Origin: Tetmemena sp. SeJ-2015
Lineage: Eukaryota > Ciliophora > Spirotrichea > Sporadotrichida > Oxytrichidae
Assembly (NCBI GenBank): GCA_027382625.1
Contig: JAJKFJ010020950.1
Span: 124,001-188,000 of the forward strand
Direction: 5' to 3'
Length of the DNA stretch: 64,000 nucleotides
This document shows positions 50,080 to 59,900 of the stretch, piece after piece. A program made the translations under genes and the position numbers. Below the pieces are notes generated by a model. That model was not told the origin of the DNA, did no database searches, and was given only the letters and a program-made list of their open reading frames with translations. Each line of letters starts with the position of its first letter. The stretch's first letter is position 1.

Positions 50080-50973
50080 TTGGCATTATCTTCTAGGAAT
50101 GCTTGGAAATAGTCTCTCCAGAAAGCAATGTTTTAAGGATTAGAGACTAGGAAGGTCTTAGTTTGCGAAGCTTAGTAAGCCATGTGAGTCAGATTTCTGA
50201 AATTGACACTTGCATCCTCTTGCACCTTTTTGTCCAAAATAAATCTAAAAGTTAAACTAGAAATGAATTTAATCTTTAAGCCACAAGAATTTATAATTAT
50301 GCATTTAATTTTGTGGAGCCACTCTCTAGCTGCTTCCTAATCACTACGCAGCAACCTTGCGAAGTACTAAGAATCCTAGTGCGTACTATAAGCACAATAA
50401 ACATTAAGAATACACGCTTTTCCAAAATGAAAAATTCTAATTTTTGCCTTTTTTGAACGCATATAAGTAAGATAAAAGCAATAAATTACCTATTCTCGCC
50501 GTAGAGGACTTTCTCATGCAACAAATCTTTTTATCGCTGCTCCAATTGCTTATAAGTCTGCCTTTTGCTTTTATAATGCTATTAGCCATCATCCCAATTT
50601 CTTTGTCTTTTTTAATATCCTTTATTATCTTAATCTATATTGCTTTTGTTGCGACTTTTATTTAAATTCAAATCAAATAAAAGAACCTCTAATTATAAAT
50701 ATATTTCTAACCCGAGATAAAATAAATGTGCTTGATCTATATTCATAATCAAAGTAAAGCAGTCATTAGTAAATTAAAAATTATATAATTACTCTCATAT
50801 TTCTAAAGCAATTTAAGAATATAATTGAAACTCCTTCTAGTTTCTTGATGATCCTAATTGCCTGTATTAGCCTTATTCTTTCCAGAGTAATTCTGATAAT
50901 TAGCTCCATCGTTGAAGTGTGTCTCATTGGAATCACTTTGCTCATGATTATTTGAAGTAGCAGACTTGTCCAT
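50080..50973 (-). CDS. small coiled-coil protein, hypothetical
   Basis: ATG at 50973 on the reverse strand opens MDKSATSNNHEQSDSNETHF, then an AT-rich break, then NWDDGQQHYKSKRQTYKQLE with QRQKDLLHEKVLYGEN (about 50480-50590), a further break, and VQEDASVNFRNLTHMAYQAS with NIAFWRDYFQAFLEDNANNS (about 50090-50250). The pieces read cleanly with Gln for TAA/TAG. The C-terminus is uncertain. No family was recognised. It lies downstream of and in line with the TSNAXIP1-like gene. Confidence 0.5.
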
Positions 50974-51299
50974 TTCCTTATATGCTTATTTAATTGTAGA
51001 GGAGAGATATTTTATAGAATTAATTCAATTTATTAGCGGCCCTTAAAATATTTTCAATCACGATTAAGAGCTAAATTGGATTCAAGTTTCGAATTTATAA
51101 AAAATAAAATGAGAGCATCACTGAGTTATATAAAATTTTTCTAACCTACAATTTAAATACCCACTAAATATATCTCTATTTTGAAAAATTAAAAGTTACC
51201 TCAATTGAGCAATATGACTTGTTAGTGCAAATAAATGATTAGAATAAATCAGCTTAGTAAGGAAGTTTATAATAGGTTCTTAATAACTTAAAAAGGGAC

Positions 51300-52973
51300 T
51301 CACTGGTTAGCTCTCTTGATCTGCTCTTTGATGTCATCATCCGCTTCCTCATCGCGAGAGAGTGAATCCTAGCAACTTATCTGATGAGTGGAGCTGTAGT
51401 TATCAAACTTTCCGAAGCCTGCATTCGTATGTCCACCTGCACTCTCACTGAACTGATAACTTTGCTTCACACCATTATAATTGCTGCTCTAAGATTGGTT
51501 ATGACCATGGGCGCTACTGTAGTTTTAGTTGCTCAAGCCACTGGGATGATAGTTATTGGCTTGATAGTTACTTGAAGAGTTCACAGCGTTGAAGTTTATC
51601 GACTGGTTCATATTCTATACACTTCCATTGTTCTAAATCTTGCTGTAGTAGTTCTCAATGTACTTCAAAAAAGTTTTTATAGCCACACAATAAAGAAATT
51701 GAGGATTAAATTCAAAGACTCTTGATAATATTAGGGCTAAGCAGGGATTGCAGCATTTTGAGGGTCATTTCCGCCAGAAGTATTCTAGTGCTCATAATTG
51801 GGAGGGAGCTTATTGTAATTCGCTTAGGCCGCATTATCTGGCTCCTCATCTGAGCTACTCTCATATTCGGGGAGTCCTTCTAAATTCAGAGGTGGGACGT
51901 TCTAAGGTCTAGAGCGAATAAGAGGACGGCCAGTCACAAGTCTGTCGTAAGAGTCGTCTGATCTGAAGCTAAATAAGTTCTTCGCATCATCGTTCAACTC
52001 TGCATACATTTACTCTTCAAGGTTAGGGTTATCATCTAAGAATTCCTAAAAGCGAAGGGTGTGGATATTCTTCACACTCCTATCGAAGATATCATTCACT
52101 GGGAAGCCCTAACTTTGAAGGAGGAAAACTAGGTAAACAATCTTCTTCTCTCTCAGACGGAAGTAATTCAAATCATTATGGAGGCCTTAGCAAATTTTGT
52201 TTAAATCCAAGTTTTGAGTTACCATAAAATGCTCATCCAATAAATAATTTTACTACCAACTCGTTCAGCTAAGCAAGAATCTGCTTTCTTGAACCTGGCC
52301 TCGGCTAAGTCATAGATATTTAAGCATTTGGATTTGAAGCTATCAACGAAGATAGATCTAATTAGGATGAGGGGCCGTCTGTTCTCTTGGATTATAATTT
52401 TTCAAAGCTCTATCTAGAATCACTATTCTCTCCTCCTCCATTTTAGTTAAAGACTTGACTGTCTTTTAATGAATCTTACTTTCTCTTTAGTTTCTCATTA
52501 TCATTTTTGCAAATTTCCAGTTACCTAGATTTGTCTTCTAGTTCCTCCTTCAACATTTGAATAGTCTTTATTTATTCTTCACACTTAGACTTTACTCCTT
52601 TCAGTTCAAATTCCGCTTGCACTTTCTGCTAAGAAAGTTATTCATAAGTAGGCCTTGAAATGGGGGAAGGTTAGCTTGATTAGTCTTGACTCCTTTTTAT
52701 GTAGTCATCATAGGCTGCCTTTATCTTTCTGAGCAAGCTGCCGAAGTGTTTGTCTTTTTGAATCACCTCTTGGAAAGTTTAGTCGAAGGCTTGCATTTTC
52801 ATACCCTCATTATCGGAGGCCTCCTTCAATCTATTTGTAAGTTGTTTCTCAAGTTGAATAACGTCATTTGAGAAATTTATTTGAGAATCTGGGGAGTCGT
52901 GGTGATTGGGTTTCTTGGAATTTGCTTTACTCAATTCTGGCCTATCAATCTAAGGCTTGGATTAATCATACAT
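51300..52973 (-). CDS. TSNAXIP1-like coiled-coil protein
   Basis: ATG at 52973 (MYDQSKPQIDRPELSKANSK), TGA at 51300-51302. Near the N-terminus: VIQLEKQLTNRLKEASDNEG, then QTFQEVIQKDKHFGSLLRKI and KAAYDDYIK. This layout, a short helix then a helix ending in K.EYD-like and a long coiled coil (ELKGVKSKCEEQIKTIQMLK; RQLEICKNDNEKLKRK), matches the N-terminal region of translin-associated factor X-interacting protein 1, a cilia-associated family. The middle block NYFRLREKKIVYLVFLLQSQ with GFPVNDIFD also fits. The C-terminus is acidic, then N/S/Q-rich. Interruptions near 51630-51720 and 52220-52260 look like IESs or introns. The family assignment is from recall of the pattern, not a search. Confidence 0.5.
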
Positions 52974-53194
52974 TTATGATGAGATACCACTTTCTTGAAC
53001 ATTCTTGCTTTAATCTTTCTATCCAGTGCTGTTAAAACAAAATTTTTATTTAAAAATTGATTGAGATATGAAAATAAAATTAAATTAGGTGAATTTCAAG
53101 TAAGTTTAGACAAGTAAATGATCTTAAATGCAATAAAATTGCATTTGAATTCAGGAATAAGAAAAATTTAATAAGAGATTTACACTCAGATTTT

Positions 53195-55247
53195 CTATAT
53201 CAAATATTTGAGAGGATAATCGCTAAATTAACTGCAAAAAACATGCATTAATTGCATAAATTCAATCTTTATAGATAACTTTTAATCTCCCTCAATATTT
53301 TGACGGTTATTGATAGTTGTATTTACAAAGACCACATTTATGCTGCTATTCTGCTGTTGATTTTCCTATATTGAATCTTTTATGTTGACAGAAGGTGATC
53401 TGCTTTGTACTATTTTCTTGATTGAAGGACCTGCTGACTAAGATCCCTCCTTTCTAAATGACGAGTTATTGGGGTTCTGAAGCTACTTTTCTATGTTAGC
53501 CACGTATTCATTAGCTTTCTTGATAGCATCTTCAGCTGAATTTGTCTCTTAAATTGATGCTTTCAATACTTATGTTTCGGAGAGCAAGTTTTTCTTGAAC
53601 AAAGGTGGCTTCGGGAGTGATTAATTAGCATCCCCTCCCTAATTCAAGAATCATTTTCTTATTCAGTAACCTTATAGGGTTCTTAGGAATTATCTTTGAC
53701 TACTTAGGACCTTTATTCTTATCTAAAGCGTCAATCGAGTGACTCAAGCCTAGATTGATAAACCCTCCGGTCATATTCAACTTATCTTTTAGGCTTTTGG
53801 ATAAAGGCTGCTGTTGCTAGGATTTAGAGGGAGATACACTGCTTGATGGTCTAGCCTTTTTCTGCAATTTAACTATTTGTCTTTGTCTCTTTTTCGCGAA
53901 TTTGGAGCTATACTCTTGTGGGGAGTCGGAGAAAGCTTAGATTGGCTGTTCCAAGGGAGCACTGAAGGTAGTTTTTCCACTCTGATGAGAAAAGAGAGAG
54001 ACTATGGACTTGCCACCAATATTAGTGAAGTCTGAGGGTGACTTAGGCGCTTTTCCTTCCTTTGATCTTCTTTGCCTTGACTTCGTGACTCTAATGTCCT
54101 TTCTCTTTTTGTCTCTTCTCTCGTCAATCCTTTCCAGAGAGGAGGTAGCCGAGGCATTTCCAAGCTAGTGAGATGTTGGAACTGCAAAGTTGGAGGGATT
54201 CTAATTATCCTCATGAGCGATATTGAAAATTACATGCTTAGGCATAGATTGTCCAAAGTTCACTGTTTAATTAAAATCAAGTGCAGTTAGCTTTCCTTGA
54301 GAGCTAACTCTGCTCTATGCCAAAATAGGATTTTAGGGAGGATGGTGATTTATGTTGATCATCTAGTGAGTGCTTGATTCAGTGCCCATTTAGCTTTGAT
54401 TCAGTGACTGATAATCATTTTGATGGAGGAGGGAGGGATTCATGCTTCCGTTTTATAATGATTTTTGGTTTGACCCATCTATTATATTGTAGAATTTATC
54501 TACATAGATGATTAAAGATGATGAGCGAAAAATATCTTAGCTATATTTGGATTTGACTGTTTAAATGGAGTAAAGCTTTTAGCAGCACTGTTTTAAGCAG
54601 ACCAGTTTTGGTTTGCCCTATATGCTAAATTTTGTTCGTATCCAGCGACTCCATTTTCAGTAGTTCCACCTATAGTTAGATTTCCATTGACAAATGAGGA
54701 GCCAGCGGGTGGGGGATAAAACTAGGAATGCAAGGGAGAGTTTTGATAGGCTTAAAGCGCTGTACGCTCCTAACTATGACTCTGGTAAAACTAAGCTGCG
54801 GCTGGATTCTCTAAATTCAAAAAGCCTCCTTGATTCCTCAAAAATATAGGTTGTTTTCCATTGGAAGTACCCAAATTACTAATATTGGTTAAGTTCAAGG
54901 CTGGGTTAGTTTGGTATCCCGAAGTTTTAAGCACCCCAGTTTAAAAGAAAGCAGCCTTTTGGCCACCAGCAAAATTTGTAGTGGAACCCAAAGTAGAGCT
55001 GCTGTTGAGAAGGTTTGCAGCAGAGGAGCTGTTGTTCTAAGAATTACTTGGTTTCTTCTTGACAATTATTATTTTCTGAGGAGGCTTTGTGTTGCCTTAA
55101 ACCTTTGACTCCATGTAGGGAGCGAGTCTCATATCCTCTACAAAGGAGTCAAGATCAGAAATTAAAAGAAATAGTGTGTGCAGGAGAAGGTAATCTTGAA
55201 GGAATATTATACTTACGTTTAGAGAAGCTGTCTCTGGTTTAGTGCAT
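53195..55247 (-). CDS. long S/N/Q-rich basic protein, unrecognised
   Basis: ATG at 55247 opens MHQTRDSFSK, then a GT-AG intron of roughly 85 nt (GTAAGT...TTTGTAG on the coding strand) joins to QDMRLAPYMESKVQGNTKPP. The frame then stays open for long stretches through SSAANLLNSSSTLGSTTNFA and a strongly basic block (RIDERRDKKRKDIRVTKSRQ), to NVVFVNTTINNRQNIEGD near the C-terminus. The stop is placed at TGA about 53195. The RKDIRVTKSRQRRSK stretch could be a nuclear localisation signal. No domain was recognised. Confidence 0.55.
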
Positions 55248-55342
55248 ATTTATTGATTCTTATATATATTTCAAGAAATCACTGATATAAATTTTTGGAT
55301 TTTAAAAGCTTGTTCGACATTTAATGCAAATGAATGAAAATT

Positions 55343-55825
55343 TCAATCGTGTTTATATTTCTGGTTTCTAAATGGTCCGTTGGCTTTAACCCTTGCTGGA
55401 CTTGCATTTCTAGATACCTGTTTAGAACTTTACTTCGAAGCTTTTCCTCCCTTCCTCACTTACTGATTGGAAGGACTCTATGCTCTTGAATTCAGCTTTG
55501 ATGACATAGGTGTTTGCCTCTTACTGCTATTTTGAGATTTATTTCCCTTCTTGTTACCTTTTTAAGCTTTAGCAGGTGTCTTATTTTAAAGTGAACTCTA
55601 GATTTGATTATCAAGCAAAGCATCTTAAGTTGTGAAAATTAAAATGAAAAATTTAGACTTAAGATTAGATAAGGACTTATTTATATAGTGCTTTAAGTTT
55701 GCTTTAACTCCTACTGGGTCCAATTATTTATCCTTGAATATGTCCTCATTTGAGAGAGGTAGCCAAAATACATGAAAATGGCGTTTGCCATCCACACATA
55801 CCCATACTTTAAACTTTAACTCCAT
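55343..55825 (-). CDS. small protein with Lys/Ser-rich basic tail
   Basis: ATG at 55825 gives MELKFKVWVCVDGKRHFHVF, a compact N-terminal domain, followed by an AT-rich break (about 55625-55690), then a tail rich in Lys, Ser, Gln, Pro and Asn (KAQKGNKKGNKSQNSSKRQT; KGGKASKQSSKQVSRNASPA) ending in TGA at 55343-55345. The tail resembles linker-histone-like or other nucleic-acid-binding tails. It starts only 27 bp after the stop of the membrane-protein gene upstream. Confidence 0.6.
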
Positions 55826-55852
55826 TATTTTATTTCTCTTTAATTTCTATGA

Positions 55853-56761
55853 TCAATACTTTGGGTTCTTGTACTAAATAAGCTAGTAGCCCTTGATATG
55901 ACCTTGCCCGAACCAAAAGTCTTCAAGACTAATAGGAAACTCAAAACTGAAATTACTCTCTATTGAGTAGTAGTACTAGAGACTAAAGATAGCTATAGTG
56001 GTCAGGGTGTAAGGGAAATAAAAGGCAGTGAAAATTGTAGTTGTGAAATAGGTCAAATCCTAAAATATCAAGTCTTCAAATCCATGTCCAAGGAGGGAAA
56101 AGTTTATCTCGCACAAGTATGCGATTACAAAAGCAGCTAAGTTACCTCCATAATTATCTTATAAAATATAGCATTAGTATATATCATTTTCACAAGAACA
56201 TTTTTCTCACTGTATATTCTAATGATGATTTAAAATTAAATGATAATTCTGTTAGGCTCGATTGAAAGAAGAGATAAGCGTGAAAGGCAGAAAAATCACA
56301 TAATTCAGTTGCAGAAAACTCCAAACGTATTTATACTTTCTTATTAGGCGCCAGTCCAGGTATTGGAAAACTACAGTGGCAATAGTCATAGTTATGAACA
56401 TCTCCCAAATCTTGAAGAGATTCAAATGTCCAACAAAGACCAGAGGGTAGAGAGAGGGCTTTGCAATATTTCTTATGATGTTGAAAGTGAAGTTGCGCAA
56501 GAAAGAACGTTGCAGTTTATTTATAAATGATATCTTTCAATTAAATGAGATGCCTAATTTATTGTAGGAGATCTGGTTATTAGCACACTTGATTATGACT
56601 GCATAGTGAGGCAGCAAGCGATGAGTGTAAAGCTAGACAAATGTTCCTGGATAGTTAGAGACTGACAAATATACGAAGGAGGTTATGATAAAGCAAACTA
56701 TCATCTCCGTCCAGGTTACGTTGTAAATATTAAAAATTAGTCTTACAAATATCTCAAACAT
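55853..56761 (-). CDS. multi-pass membrane protein, unrecognised family
   Basis: ATG at 56761 (MFEIFVRLIFNIYNVTWTEM), TGA at 55853-55855. Predicted by eye to hold about five membrane segments, including MIVCFIITSFVYLSV, WEMFITMTIATVVFQYL, LQLNYVIFLPFTLIS, NLAAFVIAYLCEINF and YFTTTIFTAFYFPYTL. Between the first two lies YTHRLLPHYAVIIKCANNQI and a second polar loop FNIIRNIAKPSLYPLVFVGH. IES-like breaks lie at about 56515-56560 and 56160-56250. Probably an integral membrane protein of unknown function. Confidence 0.6.
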
Positions 56762-56940
56762 ATTTATTGTAAAGTCTTGGTTTCATTTTCGCGTTTTGTA
56801 TTTATAAAGTTACTGGCCAAATTAAATCATATTCTTGCTTCTCTGTAAGTTTCAAAGTGAAACTGTGAATAACTTGATTATAGTTTTATTTTCCAAAGCA
56901 AAAGGACATTACCTTTATTCACAAATCAGCTTCAATTAAA

Positions 56941-59900
56941 ATGGCATCAAGAATATCTTCAGCCTTTAATAACTCGCCAGGCCAATTTGGCTCTTCAAAG
57001 AGCGGAAACTTAGTCAATCCAAACAATACAGTTACTTTTTATAAGCTGAGGAATATTTGGATAAGTACTATTTTATCTTTAACTACTTCAACTGAGGAGA
57101 TAGCCAGGAATGTTTTCCTTAACGTCAAGAAAATGGATGCCAGCACTCCAGATGGCGCTCACACAATTTACATCTACTCCGTAAGTTTAGCAATCTCTGC
57201 ACTTACAACAAACATTTCCTATTCATTCATGACACTTTCTCAATTTCTTAAATGCTCTTAGGTTGAAACGCATGAATTTAAATTTGGAACTTTTCTATTG
57301 TGAGTGAGTTAATTTAAGTTGATGTGAAGGAGTTTTCAGTAGTTGATATCGAGCTTGACTTCTCGGAGGGATTCAACATTCAAGTGGAGAACACCCAGGA
57401 TATGAAAATAGGTGCTACCATAGGCCCACTTCAATCAGACACAGTGGCTGTTGTGAGAGGGTATGATGAGACTTGGGCAAACCCCTGCAAGGTCAAGTAA
57501 GCACAGCTATAAGTAGTCTTACCTTTTCCAAAGTGAGATAGTATAAGCTTTGTATATTTTTAAGTGTGTTGAAGAGAAGCCCACCCATTGAGGATCAAAA
57601 GGCCTACATAAAGGCGGACTTGATTAGATTAGAGCGTGAAGTCGAAAGGAATGAGCTGTTCTGGCAAGACTTCCCCTTGAAAACAGCATCGTAGAGTAGA
57701 TCAAGGAAAAGCTGCTCACTCAAGGCCTGAATGCTAACTTCATAGATATTGACTTCCCTCCACTTGACAAATCCATTCAAGAGTAAGCTTAAATATGCAT
57801 GTCATTGCTTGTAATAGACCCTCAAAAGGACAGGCATTCGATAGAGTGATTCACTGGAGGAGACCTAAGGATTTTATTGAGATTGATGGCTCCAATGGCC
57901 AGCTGAATCCCTTAGTCTTTAACAAGATAGAGCCTATCACAAAAATAGCTAAATTTCATTTTAATGTCCAAAATTACATTTGACTTTCAATAACGATATC
58001 CTTCAAGGCCATCTCGCTGATTGCTGGTTCTTGTGTGCAGTATCCTCCCTGGCTGAGAGACCTGCCCTAGTTGAGAGACTTTTGTGACCAAGCAATATAA
58101 TGAGTAGGGTATCTACCACTTGAGAATTTGCAAGAACGGAGAATGGCAAGATGTGATTATTGATGATTACATTCCTTGCTATCCCTGAAAAAGTTTTAAA
58201 TTCTATCAATTATCAGCATATATCATTATATCCAAACGGTGGGCCAATCTTCTCAAGAAATCATGGAAATGAAATATGGGTCATGCTACTGGAAAAGGCT
58301 TATGCTAAAGTGCATGGTGGCTACAAGAATCTGACTGGTGGTAAGCCAATCCATGCACTTCAAGATCTAACTGGCTGCCCATCTATGAGCTTTAACTTTT
58401 AAGATAGATAAGTAAAGAACCTTGCCAGTTCAGGCAAACTAAATATAAACAAATAGTATAGGCCAAATACGATTAGTTGATTGCTGACATAAATAATCTA
58501 ATTTCCTTTAAATGAATGAGGCTCACATGACTTATTTCAGTAAAAGGAGGAAGGAGAGGGAGAGGGGAGGAATAGAGGGGAGGGGGAAAGGGGAAGTAGG
58601 GAGGGGCGGTAAGGTGCACGGGAGGGAAGGAGGAGGGGGAATGGAGGGGAGGGAGGGAGGAGGGAGGGGAGGGGAGGGGGAGGGAGGGGGGGAAGAGGGA
58701 GGGAGGAGGGGGAAAGGGAGAAGCAAGGAGGAGGGGAAAGGAGGGGAGAAGGGGGAAGAGGAAAGGGAGGGGGGAGGGAGGAGGGAAGAGGGGAGAAAAG
58801 GAGAGGGGGGGGGAGGAGAAAGAGGAGAGGAGAGAGAGGAGGAAGAGGGGGGGTGAAGGGAGGGGGTGAGGGGGAGGAGAAAAGGAGGAGGAGGGGAGGA
58901 AGGGGGAAAGGGGAGAGGAAAGGGAGGAGGAGGAGGAGAAATAACAAAAAGAATAAGTACAAAAAGAAGAGACAGGAGAAGGGAGAGAGGAGGAAGGGGG
59001 GGGAAGAGAGGGAGGGGGAGAAGGGGGGGGGGGGGGAGGGGGAGGGGGGGAGGAGGGGGGGGAAGGGGGAGAGGGGAGGGGGAGGGAAAGGAGAAGGGCG
59101 GGAAGAGGAGGGAGGAGGGAGAGGAGGAGGGGGAAGGGGAGGAGGGGGGAAGAAGGAGAAAGAAGGGGAAGAGGAAGGGAGGAAAGGAGGGGGGAAGGGG
59201 AGGGGAGAGGGAGAGAGGAGAAGAGGGGAAGAGGGGAAGGGGGGGGGGAGGGAGGGGAGAGAAAGAGAAGAAGGGGGGGGGGAGGGGAGGAGAGAGGAGG
59301 GGAGAGCGTGAGGAATGGGGAGAGGAGGAGGGGGAGGAGGAAGAGGAGGGGGAGAGGAGAGGAAGGGAGGGGAGGGGGAGGGGGGAGGGAGATGGAAAGA
59401 GAGGGAAAAAGGAGGGGGGGGGAGAGGAGAGGGTGAAGAGGAGGAAGGGGAGGAGGGGGAAGGGGGAGGAAGAGAGATGGGAAGGAGGAGAGGAGAAGAG
59501 GAGGGAGGGAGGAGGAGGGGGAAGGGGGAGGGAGGAGGGAAGGGAGAGGGAGGGGAGGAAGAAGGGAAGGAGAAGAGAGAAAGGGAAAAGGGGGGGGGGA
59601 AGGATAGGGAAGAAGGAGAGAAGAGGGAGAGAGAGGAGAGAAGGAGGAGGAGGGAAGGGGGGGAGAGGGAGGAAGAAGGGAGAGGGAGGGGGGAGGGAGG
59701 AAGGGAGGAAGGGAGGAAGACGGGCAGGCGTCAGGGAAGGGGGAGGAGAGGGAAGAGAGGGAGGAGGGAAAGGGAGGAAAAGGGAGAGGAGCAAGAGGGG
59801 GGAAAGGAGGGAGGGGAGTGGGAGGGTGAGGGGGGAAGGGAGGGGAAAAAAGAGGAAGAGGAGAAAGGAGGGAAAAAGGAGGGAGGAGAAGAGAAGGAAG

